In this document: one piece after another, positions 49,094 through 58,741 of the stretch
Layout: every line of letters starts with the position of its first letter
Position numbering within the stretch: the stretch's first letter is position 1
Assembly (NCBI GenBank): GCA_965236175.1
Contig: CBDEAT010000005.1
Location: forward strand, 44,463-108,462
Length of the DNA stretch: 64,000 nt
Reading direction: 5' to 3'
From: Fontibacterium universale
GTDB taxonomy: Bacteria > Pseudomonadota > Alphaproteobacteria > Pelagibacterales > Pelagibacteraceae
The notes under the pieces: generated by a model
Told to the model about the DNA's origin: nothing
What the model saw: only the letters and a program-made list of their open reading frames with translations
The model's database searches: none
Translations under genes and position numbers: made by a program

Positions 49094-49581
49094 CTGAATG
49101 ATTTATCTACTTTAATGTTATGCGCTAATTCTTTTTCCCACTTATCGCCGTTTTCTAGAAGTTTTTCTTTATTGTAATAAAGTTCTTCTCTTGTCTCTGT
49201 TGCAAATTCAAAATTTGGTCCTTGAACAATTGCATCTACCGGGCAAGACTCTTGGCATAAGCCACAGTAAATACATTTTAACATATCGATGTCGTAACGT
49301 GTTGTTCTTCTAGATCCATCTTCTCTAGGTTCAGCTTCAATCGTGATTGCTTGAGCCGGACAAACTGCCTCGCATAATTTACAAGCAATACATCTTTCCT
49401 CACCATCAGGATATCTTCGTAGAGCGTGCTCACCTCTAAATCTTGGACTAATAGGTCCTTTTTCAAATGGATAGTTTACGGTTGCTCTTCTTTTGAACAT
49501 ATAGATAAAAGCAAGATAAAGACTTTTTACGAACTCTGATAAAAAAATAATTTTTAATATTCTAGAAAATTTTATTTTCAT
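49090..49581 (-). CDS. nuoI: NADH-quinone oxidoreductase subunit I (two [4Fe-4S] clusters)
   Basis: Ferredoxin-like subunit carrying clusters N6a and N6b. The two motifs are CIACKLCEAVCPAQAI and CIYCGLCQESCPVDAI; upstream lies YPFEKGPISPRFRGEHALRR, which faces the membrane arm. Length 163. Overlaps nuoH by four bases. Confidence 0.97.
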   Translation of the reverse strand: MKIKFSRILKIIFLSEFVKSLYLAFIYMFKRRATVNYPFEKGPISPRFRGEHALRRYPDGEERCIACKLCEAVCPAQAITIEAEPREDGSRRTTRYDIDMLKCIYCGLCQESCPVDAIVQGPNFEFATETREELYYNKEKLLENGDKWEKELAHNIKVDKSFR

Positions 49582-50579
49582 TTTGGTAATAAGTTAAAAA
49601 AATATAAAAACGAAGCCGTTAATACGACCCAGAATAATGAGAATGGTAAAAATACTTTCCAACCTAATCTCATTAATTGATCATAACGGTAACGAGGTAC
49701 AATTGCTTTCACTAAAGCAAATAAAATAAATAAAAATAATATTTTAAAAATTAACCAGAGCGGTGATGGAATTGCATTAAATGGATAAGCATCAATAGGA
49801 GATAACCAACCACCTAAAAATAAAACAGAACCAAGTCCGCATAATAATAAAATATTTGCATATTCACCTAACCAGAATAATGCGTACATCATTCCTGAAT
49901 ATTCAGTTTGATAACCTGCAACTAATTCAGCTTCAGCTTCTGGTAAATCAAATGGAGGTCTATTTGTTTCAGCTAATGCGGAGATGAAAAAGATAACAAA
50001 CATAGGGAATAATGGGATCGCATACCAAATATTTTTCTGAGCAAGAACGATATCAACTAAGTTTAAAGAACCCGCGCACAGCAATACATTTATTATAATA
50101 AATCCAATGGATACTTCGTATGAAACCATCTGCGCTGCAGATCTTAGTGCTCCTAAAAATGGATACTTAGAGTTAGATGCCCAACCCGCCATAATAATTC
50201 CATAAACACCAAGAGATGACACCGCGAAGATGTAAAGAATTCCAACGTTAATATTTGCAAGTACTAAAGTTTCGCTAAATGGAATAACTGCCCAAGCAAT
50301 TAATGCTAAAGACATTGTTACAATTGGAGCAATTATAAAAATTACTTTGTTTGCATGAATTGGAATAATAATTTCTTTAAAAATATATTTAAGTGCATCT
50401 GCAGCAGTTTGTAGTAATCCAAAAGGTCCAACAACGTTAGGGCCCTTTCTAAGCTGAACAGCTCCCCACACTCTTCGATCCACCCACACAATCATTGCAA
50501 CAGCAATCAAAACTGGAACAAGAAGAGCTGCGATCTTTAAAAGATCATACAAAACAATATTTAAATATTCTAAAAACAT
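49578..50579 (-). CDS. nuoH: NADH-quinone oxidoreductase subunit H
   Basis: Membrane subunit forming much of the quinone site. The 333 residues include RRVWGAVQLRKGPNVVGPFG near the N-terminus, ETNRPPFDLPEAEAELVAGY in the E-loop channel, and a C-terminal IVPRYRYDQLMRLGWKVFLP. About eight membrane helices. Shares one base with the nuoG stop. Confidence 0.97.
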   Translation of the reverse strand: MFLEYLNIVLYDLLKIAALLVPVLIAVAMIVWVDRRVWGAVQLRKGPNVVGPFGLLQTAADALKYIFKEIIIPIHANKVIFIIAPIVTMSLALIAWAVIPFSETLVLANINVGILYIFAVSSLGVYGIIMAGWASNSKYPFLGALRSAAQMVSYEVSIGFIIINVLLCAGSLNLVDIVLAQKNIWYAIPLFPMFVIFFISALAETNRPPFDLPEAEAELVAGYQTEYSGMMYALFWLGEYANILLLCGLGSVLFLGGWLSPIDAYPFNAIPSPLWLIFKILFLFILFALVKAIVPRYRYDQLMRLGWKVFLPFSLFWVVLTASFLYFFNLLPK

Positions 50580-52615
50580 TAATTATCAGTTCCTGTCTTT
50601 TGTAAAATTTGTTTAGCTTTTTTACATTCATCCATAGTCTTAGATGATGCTGCGATAATATTTGAGAAATAAAAATCAAAATCTGCAATTTTAATATTTC
50701 CATTTACCGCAGTAATATTTTTAAATGTCAGACTATCGATTGCAGATTTAGGTAACTCATCTACCTCTTTAAATATTGGATAGTCTTTAAATAAATTTTC
50801 TCTTAAAATTTGATGAGAATTAATATCAATTGTCTTTTTAAATACATCTGACAATGCTCTAAGTATTTTCCAATCTTCTTTGGCATTGCCTGGAGGGAAA
50901 CTTGCTTTATTAGCGTCTTGCACTCTACCTTCAGTATTAACATACAATCCTTGTTTTTCTGTGTAAGCAGCGCCTGGTAAAATAACATCTGCAATTTTAC
51001 TATTCAATCCACCGTGTGATCCTTGATAAATTATAAATTTATTAACGGGTTTAACTTTAATTTGATCAGCACCTAAAAGATAAACTGCTTTTAAAGTATC
51101 GTCATTTAATTTGTCTAAAAAATTAGATTTAAGTAAATTTAAATATATAGCGCCAACACTTGATGCGTTTTGATGAAGAATGTTTAAACCGTTCCAATCA
51201 TTATTTAAAAAATTATTATCTTTTAAAATCTTTTTAACAGTTTCTAAAACATACTCTCCATTAGAACTTAATCCAGATTCACCAATAATAAAGACTGGCT
51301 TCTTTGCAGATTTAAGACTGTTATAAATTTTTCCATTTTTTGCTAAAATTTCTCCCAATGCAGAAAATGATGAACCAACATTCTCATGCGGATAAGTAAG
51401 ATCACCCACATCACCCATTGAATAAACCTTAGTTTTTCTAGCTAAATAAGCCTTTCTAATTCTAGCATTTAAGATGGTCGCTTCTAATCTTGGATTAGTT
51501 CCAACCAAAACTACTAAATCCGCTTCTTCTAAACGAGATATAGAAGTGTTGAATAAATAATTAGCTTTGTGTGATGGATCGATAAAATAATTCGTCGGTC
51601 TAAAATCAATATTATCTGATGATAAAACGTCTTTGAAAAACTTCTTAAACATATACATGGTTTCAACATCAACCAAATCACCAACTGCTCCAAAAACCTT
51701 ATCTCCAGTCAAGCCTCTGATATTGTCAGAAATAAAATTAAACGCTTCATCCCAACTACAAGCTTGAAGTTTGCCATTAACTTTAATGAAAGGTGTATCT
51801 AATCTATTTTTTAATAATCCATCGCAAGCATATCGAGATTTATCAGAAAGCCATTCTTCATTAATTTCATCATTCACTCTTGGTAATATTCTTTTAACTT
51901 CCCAACCTTTTGTATCTACTCGAATGTTAGAACCAACAGCGTCCATTACATCAATACTTTCAGTTTTAGTTAACTCCCAAGGTCTTGCTTCAAAAGCATA
52001 TGGCTTAGATGTTAAAGCTCCTACTGGACAAAGATCAATTACGTTTGCTGACAATTCTGAATCTAAAGTTTTTTCTAAATAAGTTGTAATCTCCATATTC
52101 TCACCTCGATTAATTGCGCCAATTTCTGGTACGCCCGCAATCTCTTCTGCAAATCGAACGCAACGAGTACAATGAATACATCTTGTCATAACCGTTTTAA
52201 TTAACGGTCCCATGTATTTTTCTTTTACTGATCTTTTATTTAATTCGTATCTAGATTTATCAACTCCATACTTCATAGATTGATCTTGAAGATCACACTC
52301 GCCACCTTGATCGCAAATAGGACAATCTAATGGGTGATTAATAAGTAAAAATTCCATCACACCTTGTCTGGCTTTTTTTACCATCTCTGTATTTGTATAA
52401 ATCACTTGTCCATCAGCTACAGGCATTGCACATGATGCTACAGGTTTTGGAGATTTTTCCATCTCCACTAAACACATTCTGCAATTACCAGCGATGGATA
52501 ATCTTTCGTGATAACAAAATCTTGGAATTTCTTTTCCAGCAACTTCACAAGCTTGCAACACTGTTGCGCCCTGTGGCACTTCTACTTCAATTCCATCTAC
52601 TATAACTTTAGGCAT
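50579..52615 (-). CDS. nuoG: NADH-quinone oxidoreductase subunit G
   Basis: Largest peripheral subunit, an iron-sulfur protein. N-terminal [2Fe-2S] domain with CYHERLSIAGNCRMCLVEME, then HPLDCPICDQGGECDLQDQS, the His/Cys-ligated N5 site (HCTRCVRFAEEIAG) and a molybdopterin oxidoreductase-like C-terminal domain with no cofactor role. Length 678 matches alphaproteobacterial/mitochondrial type. It lies next to nuoF without a gap. Confidence 0.97.
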   Translation of the reverse strand: MPKVIVDGIEVEVPQGATVLQACEVAGKEIPRFCYHERLSIAGNCRMCLVEMEKSPKPVASCAMPVADGQVIYTNTEMVKKARQGVMEFLLINHPLDCPICDQGGECDLQDQSMKYGVDKSRYELNKRSVKEKYMGPLIKTVMTRCIHCTRCVRFAEEIAGVPEIGAINRGENMEITTYLEKTLDSELSANVIDLCPVGALTSKPYAFEARPWELTKTESIDVMDAVGSNIRVDTKGWEVKRILPRVNDEINEEWLSDKSRYACDGLLKNRLDTPFIKVNGKLQACSWDEAFNFISDNIRGLTGDKVFGAVGDLVDVETMYMFKKFFKDVLSSDNIDFRPTNYFIDPSHKANYLFNTSISRLEEADLVVLVGTNPRLEATILNARIRKAYLARKTKVYSMGDVGDLTYPHENVGSSFSALGEILAKNGKIYNSLKSAKKPVFIIGESGLSSNGEYVLETVKKILKDNNFLNNDWNGLNILHQNASSVGAIYLNLLKSNFLDKLNDDTLKAVYLLGADQIKVKPVNKFIIYQGSHGGLNSKIADVILPGAAYTEKQGLYVNTEGRVQDANKASFPPGNAKEDWKILRALSDVFKKTIDINSHQILRENLFKDYPIFKEVDELPKSAIDSLTFKNITAVNGNIKIADFDFYFSNIIAASSKTMDECKKAKQILQKTGTDN

Positions 52616-53890
52616 CTATATATTTTTCTTATGAGTTAATCTTTCTTCCATCTCAGTTCTAAAGTGTCTTAATAAACCTTGAACCGGCCAAGAAGATCCT
52701 TCACCAAATGCACAAATCGTATGACCTTCAATTTGTTTAGTCACATCCATTAACATGTCTAATTCTGCAACCTCTGCATCCCCTTTTGCAATTCGCTCTA
52801 ACATTCTCCACATCCAACCAGATCCTTCTCTGCAAGGCGTGCACTGACCGCAACTTTCATGTTTATAAAATCTCGCAATTCTGGCTATGACTTTAACAAT
52901 ATCTTGAGACTTATCGATTACGACTATTCCAGCAGTACCAAGTCCGCTTTTAGCCTCAACTAATGAGTCAAAATCCATTTTTATAGTCTCGCAAATACTT
53001 TTGCTAAGTAATGGCATTGATGATCCACCTGGAATAACTGCTTGTAAGTTATCCCATCCACCAATTACTCCGCCCGCATGTTTTTCAATTAAATCTTTTA
53101 AAGGAATTCCCATTTCCTCTTCAACGTTACATGGATTGTTAACGTTTCCGGAAATACAGAAAATTTTTGTGCCCGTATTTTTAGGTCTACCAAATCCAGC
53201 AAACCATTTTCCGCCTCTTCTTAATATTGTTGGAACCACCGCAATGGTCTCAACATTGTTTACAATAGTTGGACATCCATAAAGACCTATTAAAGCTGGG
53301 AATGGTGGTTTTAATCTTGGCTGACCTTTATTTCCTTCTAAGCTTTCAAGTAATGCAGTTTCTTCTCCACAAATATAAGCTCCAGCACCAAGGTGAATAT
53401 AAATATCTAAATCAAATCCAGTTCCACAAGCATTCTTGCCAAGCAAACCTTCTTTGTAAGCTTCATCAATTGCTTCTTGTAAAATTTTACTTTCTGCAAT
53501 GTATTCACCACGAATGTAAACGTAGCAAGCGTTAGCATTCACAGCATATGATGCGATTAAACAACCTTCGATTAATTTTTGCGGTTCAAATCTTAAAATA
53601 TCTCTATCTTTACAAGTTCCAGGTTCTGACTCATCGGCGTTAATAACTAAATAATGAGGACGACCTGGTTTTACTTCTTTTGGAGCAAAGGACCACTTAA
53701 CTCCCGTTGGAAATCCAGCTCCACCACGGCCACGAAGTTCAGAAAGTTTTACTTCGTTAATGATCCAATCTTTTCCTTTTGCGATAATCTCTTTTGTATC
53801 TTTCCAATCACCGCGAGCTTTTGCAGATTTAATATCTCGACCAAAGTCTCCGTATAAATTTGTAAATATTCTATCTTTATCCTGTAGCAT
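52616..53890 (-). CDS. nuoF: NADH-quinone oxidoreductase subunit F
   Basis: NADH and FMN-binding subunit. SELRGRGGAGFPTGVKWSF binds FMN/NADH, NADESEPGTCKDRDILRF follows, GAGAYICGEETALLESLEG is conserved, and SCGQCTPCREGSGWM with a later Cys in GHTICAFGEG ligates the N3 cluster. Length 424. The stop abuts nuoG. Confidence 0.98.
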   Translation of the reverse strand: MLQDKDRIFTNLYGDFGRDIKSAKARGDWKDTKEIIAKGKDWIINEVKLSELRGRGGAGFPTGVKWSFAPKEVKPGRPHYLVINADESEPGTCKDRDILRFEPQKLIEGCLIASYAVNANACYVYIRGEYIAESKILQEAIDEAYKEGLLGKNACGTGFDLDIYIHLGAGAYICGEETALLESLEGNKGQPRLKPPFPALIGLYGCPTIVNNVETIAVVPTILRRGGKWFAGFGRPKNTGTKIFCISGNVNNPCNVEEEMGIPLKDLIEKHAGGVIGGWDNLQAVIPGGSSMPLLSKSICETIKMDFDSLVEAKSGLGTAGIVVIDKSQDIVKVIARIARFYKHESCGQCTPCREGSGWMWRMLERIAKGDAEVAELDMLMDVTKQIEGHTICAFGEGSSWPVQGLLRHFRTEMEERLTHKKNI

Positions 53891-54487
53891 CTAATTTTTT
53901 ACTAATGTTAATCGTTTGTTAGGTTCAAAACCTACTCGACCTTTTTGTGATCCTGGTTTTGGTAATTTATCGTTTTTAATTCCTTCAAAAATTTTAGTGG
54001 CTGTCTCTTCTGTTAGATCTTCATAAAAATCATCATTGATTTGCATCATTGGGGCGCTTACGCATGCACCTAAACATTCAACTTCGATCCAAGATGATTT
54101 TTTATCATCACTTAGTTTTCCTTCTTTTTCCGAAATATGTTTTTTACAAAGGTTAACAATTTTTCCAGATCCTCTGATCATGCATGGAGATGTAGTACAA
54201 ACTTGCACGAAATATTTTCCAACCGGCGCTAAATTGTACATTGTGTAGAAAGTTGCAACTTCATAAACTTTTATGTACGGAACTTCTAAAATCTCACCTA
54301 TTTTTTTAATTGCTGCGTTAGGGATCCAGTTATCATGCTGTCTTTGCGCTAGATCTAAAAGTGGCATTACTGCACTCTTTTTTCGCACTGTTGGATATTT
54401 TTTTAAAATTTCCTGAATTCGTTTTAAATTCGCTGCGTTAAATTCAAATGTATCTGGTTGTTCTTTTGCAACGTGCTTTCCACTCAT
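53891..54487 (-). CDS. nuoE: NADH-quinone oxidoreductase subunit E
   Basis: Thioredoxin-like [2Fe-2S] subunit (cluster N1a). The four cysteine ligands are in VCTTSPCMIRG and VECLGACVSAPMM; DNWIPNAAIKKIGEILEVPY and VATFYTMYNLAPVG are typical. Length 198. Overlaps nuoD by four bases. Confidence 0.96.
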   Translation of the reverse strand: MSGKHVAKEQPDTFEFNAANLKRIQEILKKYPTVRKKSAVMPLLDLAQRQHDNWIPNAAIKKIGEILEVPYIKVYEVATFYTMYNLAPVGKYFVQVCTTSPCMIRGSGKIVNLCKKHISEKEGKLSDDKKSSWIEVECLGACVSAPMMQINDDFYEDLTEETATKIFEGIKNDKLPKPGSQKGRVGFEPNKRLTLVKN

Positions 54488-55659
54488 CGATCAATCTCCC
54501 CAAACACTATATCCATTGAACCAAGTACAGCAGGAACATCTGCTAACATATGACCCTTCACCACATAATCCATTGCTTGTAAATGTGCAAAGCCTGGAGC
54601 TTTAATTTTGCATCGATAAGGTTTATTAGATCCATCAGCAATTAGATAAACTCCAAACTCTCCTTTAGGTGCTTCAACACATGCGTACACTTCACCTTTT
54701 GGAACATGATAGCCTTCAGTAAATAATTTAAAGTGATGAATTAAAGCTTCCATAGATTTTTTCATGGCAGCTCTTGATGGGGGTGATACTTTCCCATCCG
54801 TTGTCATCACGGGGCCTTCTGGAAGATTTTTTAAAGCATCAATAATAATTTTTGTACTCTCACGCATCTCTTCAATTCTGCAAAGATAACGATCATAACA
54901 ATCTCCATTTTTTCCAATTGGAATTTTAAATTTAAATTGATCATAAACTTCATATGGCTGCGATCTTCTAAGATCCCATGCAATTCCAGATCCTCTTAAC
55001 ATCACGCCAGAAAACCCATGGGCTACTGCATCTTGTGGACTTACAATTCCAATATCAACGTTTCTTTGTTTAAAAATTCTATTGTCTGTTAGTAAATTTT
55101 CTAAATCATCAATTACTTTCGGGAAATTTTTACAAAAATCTAAAATATCTTCTTTAAGTCCAACTGGAAAATCTTGGTGAACTCCGCCTGGTCTAAAATA
55201 ATTTGCATGTAAACGTGATCCTGAAACTCTCTCATAAAATACCATTAACTTTTCTCTCTCTTCAAATCCCCAAAGAGATGGTGTTAATGCTCCAACATCC
55301 AGTGCTTGTGTTGTAATATTTAAAATGTGACTTAAAATTCTTCCAATCTCACAAAAGATTACTCGGATATAACTTCCTCGAGCTGGAACTTTAATGTCTA
55401 ATAATTTTTCAATTGCAAGAGCGAATGCATGCTCTTGGTTCATTGGTGCAACGTAATCTAATCTATCAAAGTAAGGAACCGCTTGTGTGTAGGTTTTATT
55501 TTCAATTAATTTTTCTGTTCCTCTGTGAAGTAGTCCAATGTGTGGATCTGCTCTTTCTATAACCTCTCCATCCAGTTCAAGAATTAATCTTAACACTCCG
55601 TGCGCGGCAGGATGCTGCGGACCAAAGTTTAGATTCATGGTTTTTGTTTCTTTTGCCAT
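54484..55659 (-). CDS. nuoD: NADH-quinone oxidoreductase subunit D
   Basis: 49-kDa subunit homologue at the quinone site. LNFGPQHPAAHGVLRLILEL contains the conserved His near quinone, followed by DPHIGLLHRGTEKLIE, YVAPMNQEHAFALAIEKLL, RGSGIAWDLRRSQPYEVY and a C-terminal DIVFGEIDR. Length 391. Shares one base with nuoC. Confidence 0.98.
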   Translation of the reverse strand: MAKETKTMNLNFGPQHPAAHGVLRLILELDGEVIERADPHIGLLHRGTEKLIENKTYTQAVPYFDRLDYVAPMNQEHAFALAIEKLLDIKVPARGSYIRVIFCEIGRILSHILNITTQALDVGALTPSLWGFEEREKLMVFYERVSGSRLHANYFRPGGVHQDFPVGLKEDILDFCKNFPKVIDDLENLLTDNRIFKQRNVDIGIVSPQDAVAHGFSGVMLRGSGIAWDLRRSQPYEVYDQFKFKIPIGKNGDCYDRYLCRIEEMRESTKIIIDALKNLPEGPVMTTDGKVSPPSRAAMKKSMEALIHHFKLFTEGYHVPKGEVYACVEAPKGEFGVYLIADGSNKPYRCKIKAPGFAHLQAMDYVVKGHMLADVPAVLGSMDIVFGEIDR

Positions 55660-56243
55660 TACCTCTTGTCCGTCTCTTTCTTAATGTATTTTGTACCTTC
55701 CCATGGAGATTCAAAATCGAAATCCCTGTAAGCTTGCGATAATTTTACTGGTTCGTAGACAACTTTTTTAAGCTCATCGTCATATCTAACCTCTGTATGA
55801 CCGGATAAAGGAAAGTCTTTTCTAAGCGGATAGCCTTCAAATTCGTAATCAGTAAGTATTCTTCTAAGATCTGGATGGTTTGTAAATTTAATCCCGTACA
55901 TATCAAAGGCTTCTCTTTCAAACCAATTGGCCACTGGAAAAATAGGAACGACACTTGGCAAAGCTTCATCTAATTTTACAGAAGTCTTAACTGTAATTCG
56001 GTTATTAAATTCATGACTTAATAATAAATAGATAACATCAAACCTATTAACTCGTTTTGGATAATCAACTCCTAAAATATCAATAAGCTGTCTAAATCTT
56101 AAATTTTTATTATCGCGTAAATAAATTAATAAACCAGGCAACTCTTCGGTAGATACTTCTAAAACTGGTTCTGAAAAATTTTCAGTAATCGTTAAAGATT
56201 TAAATTCGTTTTTTAAACTTGAATCTAAATTTACTTTTTGCAT
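55659..56243 (-). CDS. nuoC: NADH-quinone oxidoreductase subunit C
   Basis: 30-kDa subunit homologue, separate from NuoD as in alphaproteobacteria and mitochondria. The signature WFEREAFDMYGIKFTNHPDL and RRILTDYEFEGYPLRKDFPL is clear, with VRYDDELKKVVYEPVKL behind it. Length 194. It lies two bases after nuoB. Confidence 0.97.
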   Translation of the reverse strand: MQKVNLDSSLKNEFKSLTITENFSEPVLEVSTEELPGLLIYLRDNKNLRFRQLIDILGVDYPKRVNRFDVIYLLLSHEFNNRITVKTSVKLDEALPSVVPIFPVANWFEREAFDMYGIKFTNHPDLRRILTDYEFEGYPLRKDFPLSGHTEVRYDDELKKVVYEPVKLSQAYRDFDFESPWEGTKYIKKETDKR

Positions 56244-56245
56244 AA

Positions 56246-56764
56246 TTATCTTTCGATCGTCCCTTCTCTTCTAATCTTCTTTTGCAATTGTAATATTCCA
56301 TACAATAATGCCTCAGCAGATGGAGGACAGCCTGGGACATAAACATCAACTGGAACTACACGGTCGCAACCTCTAACAACGGCATAAGAATAATGGTAGT
56401 AGCCGCCACCGTTTGCACAGCTTCCCATTGAAATAACATAACGTGGTTCTGGCATCTGATCGTAAACTTTACGAAGAGCTGGAGCCATTTTGTTTGTTAA
56501 AGTTCCTGCAACAATCATCACATCAGATTGTCTAGGAGATGCTCGTGGTGCTGCTCCGAATCTTTCAAGATCGTATCGAGGCATTGATGTTTGCATCATT
56601 TCAACTGCACAACATGCAAGACCAAATGTCATCCAGTGTAATGAACCTGTTCTTGCCCAATTAATTAAATTTTCACTAGAAGTAGTGATAAAGCCTTTTT
56701 CAGTAAATTCTTTTGCGAGCTCTTTAAATTCTTCAGGAACTTGATCTAATTTATTTTGTATCAT
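56246..56764 (-). CDS. nuoB: NADH-quinone oxidoreductase subunit B
   Basis: PSST subunit homologue carrying cluster N2, the last cluster before quinone. Motifs are LHWMTFGLACCAVEMM with the tandem Cys, RQSDVMIVAGTLTNKMAP, VISMGSCANGGGYYHYSYAV and VDVYVPGCPPSAEALLYG. I start it at 56764 (172 residues) because that ATG overlaps the nuoA stop as ATGA; a frame extension to 56791 would add nine residues inside nuoA and is less likely. Confidence 0.96.
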   Translation of the reverse strand: MIQNKLDQVPEEFKELAKEFTEKGFITTSSENLINWARTGSLHWMTFGLACCAVEMMQTSMPRYDLERFGAAPRASPRQSDVMIVAGTLTNKMAPALRKVYDQMPEPRYVISMGSCANGGGYYHYSYAVVRGCDRVVPVDVYVPGCPPSAEALLYGILQLQKKIRREGTIER

Positions 56765-57129
56765 TCCCAATCCAAAGCTCCTTTTTTCCACTCATAGATA
56801 AATCCAACGGTTAATGTTCCAAGGAAAATCATCATTGACCAAAAACCTAGAGCACCAATTTTTCCAAGTGTAATCGCCCAAGGAAAAAGGAAGGCTACTT
56901 CAAGATCAAAGATAATGAAAAGAATAGAAACTAAATAAAAACGAACATCAAACTTCATTCTAGAGTCACCAAAAGGTTCAAATCCGCACTCATAAGCTGA
57001 TAATTTTTCAGCATCGGGTTTGCTTGGCGCGCACAGAAAGTTAACAACGATAAAGGCTATTCCAATTCCAATTGCCACAAACAAAAAGATCAAAATAGTT
57101 AAGTAATTTTGTAAGTATTCGAAGAACAT
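56761..57129 (-). CDS. nuoA: NADH-quinone oxidoreductase subunit A
   Basis: First gene of the 14-gene nuo operon. A 122-residue membrane protein with three helices and the conserved LSAYECGFEPFGDSRMKFDV then FYLVSILFIIFDLEVAFLFP. The Cys in YECG is the usual one that reports the active/deactive state. The operon order A to N is the standard one with no extra genes inside. Confidence 0.97.
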   Translation of the reverse strand: MFFEYLQNYLTILIFLFVAIGIGIAFIVVNFLCAPSKPDAEKLSAYECGFEPFGDSRMKFDVRFYLVSILFIIFDLEVAFLFPWAITLGKIGALGFWSMMIFLGTLTVGFIYEWKKGALDWE

Positions 57130-57135
57130 TGGCCA

Positions 57136-57152
57136 TTCTTATATAATAAGAA
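57136..57152. repeat. AT-rich inverted repeat just upstream of nuoA
   Basis: Seven-base arms TTCTTAT and ATAAGAA with a three-base spacer lie seven bases before the nuoA start codon. The 57130-57240 region holds the presumed nuo promoter, but no -35/-10 pair stands out enough to call. The repeat could be part of a -10 region, an operator or chance in AT-rich DNA. Confidence 0.3.
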
Positions 57153-57240
57153 TAAAAACAACCAAAGGTTCAATTTGGCACAACTGTGAATAGATTCGTG
57201 GTAAAAAATTATTGCTTTTAAAGGGGTTCTTTAGAGGAAA

Positions 57241-57699
57241 TTATTTGTACTTTTCTATTTTTTCTTTCAATTCTTTATATTCTTCGCAATTACAAGTTTT
57301 TATAACTTCTAATCTTTTTTTAGCTTCTTCAGGTCTCTTAGTTAATAAATATAACTCACCTAAATACTCATTAGCACCCACATGTTTTGGATTAATTTTA
57401 AGAGCATCTAGATAAAATTTCTCAGCTTTGTCATACTGTTTTAAATTTCTTAATGAATAAGCGTAGTCATTTAAAATATCAGGATTACTAGAATTTTTAC
57501 TGTCTTTTAATAACTCCTCTAGCATTACAACTGCTTTATCAAATTTCTTACTTTTAACTAAAGTTTTTGCCTCAGCATAACTTGGATTTGTTTTTTGAAT
57601 AACTTGTGGAGGAGGACCAGAATCTGCTGCTCTTACATTAAGAGTGTTAAAAGAAAATATAAGTAATAAAGATAGAAATATTGTTTTTATCATAAGCAA
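57241..57699 (-). CDS. exported TPR-repeat protein
   Basis: A 152-residue protein with an N-terminal signal peptide (about 1-24, hydrophobic IFLSLLLIFSF then VRAADS) and tetratricopeptide repeats at about 40-125; one reads NPDILNDYAYSLRNLKQYDK followed by AEKFYLDALKINPKHVG, another NEYLGELYLLTKRPEEAKKRL. It should be periplasmic. The repeats imply protein-protein binding; the partner is unknown. There is a Cys pair CNCEE near the end. The start may be the second Met at 57693. It lies between nuoA and a divergent oxidoreductase gene, 26 bases away. Confidence 0.8.
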   Translation of the reverse strand: MLMIKTIFLSLLLIFSFNTLNVRAADSGPPPQVIQKTNPSYAEAKTLVKSKKFDKAVVMLEELLKDSKNSSNPDILNDYAYSLRNLKQYDKAEKFYLDALKINPKHVGANEYLGELYLLTKRPEEAKKRLEVIKTCNCEEYKELKEKIEKYK

Positions 57700-57725
57700 A
57701 ATATGTTCTAATAATAATAATTAAA

Positions 57726-58700
57726 ATGGTTAAAGCAATAAGAATTACAGAGACTGGTAAAGCAAACGTAATGAAGTTTGTGGATGTTGAGCTTAAAAAA
57801 TTAGCTCCAAATGAAGTTTTAATTCAAAATAAAGCTATCGGTTTAAATTACATCGATGTTTATCATAGATCAGGAACCTATCCACTTCCGCTACCAACCG
57901 GCATTGGACTTGAAGCTGCTGGAGTAATTGAAGAAATTGGATCTGATGTAAAAGAATTTAAAGTTGGTGATCGTGTAGCTCATGCTGCTGCACCTCCAGG
58001 ATCGTATTCAGAAAAACAAGTTTACCCTCAAGAAAAATTAGTAAAAATTCCAGATTACATTTCAGATGAAATTGCCTCATGCATTATGCTTAAAGGTATT
58101 ACTTCTGAATATCTTCTGCATAGAGCTTATGCAGTTAAAAAAGGTGAATTTATTTTATTCCATGCCGCAGCTGGTGGAGTTGGACAAGTGTTATGTCAGT
58201 GGGCAAAATCTTTAGGATGTAAAGTTATTGGAACAGTTGGTTCTGATGAAAAAGTTGCAATTGCCAAAGAAAATGGATGTGATTTTGTAATCAATTATTC
58301 TAAAGAAAGTTTCTCACAAAAAGTTAAAGAAATTACTGACGGTAAAATGTTAAAGGTAGTTTACGATGGTGTAGGTGCTAAGACTTTTGAAGAATCTTTG
58401 GATTGTCTTGCAATTAGAGGAACGATGGTTTCCTTTGGTAATGCTTCAGGATTAATTGATAAAGTTGATCCTAAAAAACACATCGCACCAAAAGGATTGT
58501 ATTTTACCAGACCTTCTATTGCTCATTATACAGTTACTAGGGAAGAATTAGTAAACAGTGCAAACACAGTATTTGAAGCTATTAAAACAGGTAAATTTAA
58601 AGTTAAAATATTTAAAAAATTTGCTCTTAAAGATGCAGTGACTGCCCATGAAGAATTAGAAGCAAGAAAATCAAGCGGACCTATGATTTTAATTCCATAA
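57726..58700 (+). CDS. qor: quinone oxidoreductase (zeta-crystallin type)
   Basis: NADPH-dependent MDR-superfamily oxidoreductase of 324 residues. N-terminal GroES-like domain with NKAIGLNYIDVYHRSGTYPL, and a Rossmann domain with HAAAGGVGQVLCQWAKSLG then VIGTVGSDEK; no zinc-ligand cysteines of alcohol dehydrogenases. Closest to Qor-type quinone reductases that act on quinones or alkenals. Substrate is not readable from sequence. It converges on the amidase gene with a 22-base gap. Confidence 0.88.
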   Translation: MVKAIRITETGKANVMKFVDVELKKLAPNEVLIQNKAIGLNYIDVYHRSGTYPLPLPTGIGLEAAGVIEEIGSDVKEFKVGDRVAHAAAPPGSYSEKQVYPQEKLVKIPDYISDEIASCIMLKGITSEYLLHRAYAVKKGEFILFHAAAGGVGQVLCQWAKSLGCKVIGTVGSDEKVAIAKENGCDFVINYSKESFSQKVKEITDGKMLKVVYDGVGAKTFEESLDCLAIRGTMVSFGNASGLIDKVDPKKHIAPKGLYFTRPSIAHYTVTREELVNSANTVFEAIKTGKFKVKIFKKFALKDAVTAHEELEARKSSGPMILIP

Positions 58701-58721
58701 ATAGATTAATATTTTATAAAG

Positions 58722-58741
58722 CCTAATAAATATTAGGTTTT
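58722..58741 (+). terminator. candidate terminator after the quinone oxidoreductase gene
   Basis: A hairpin with stem CCTAAT/ATTAGG and loop AAAT (58722-58737) is followed by a T run to 58741. It lies 21 bases after the qor stop. The stem is short and AT-rich and extends into the last codons of the convergent amidase gene, so it may serve both directions. Confidence 0.45.
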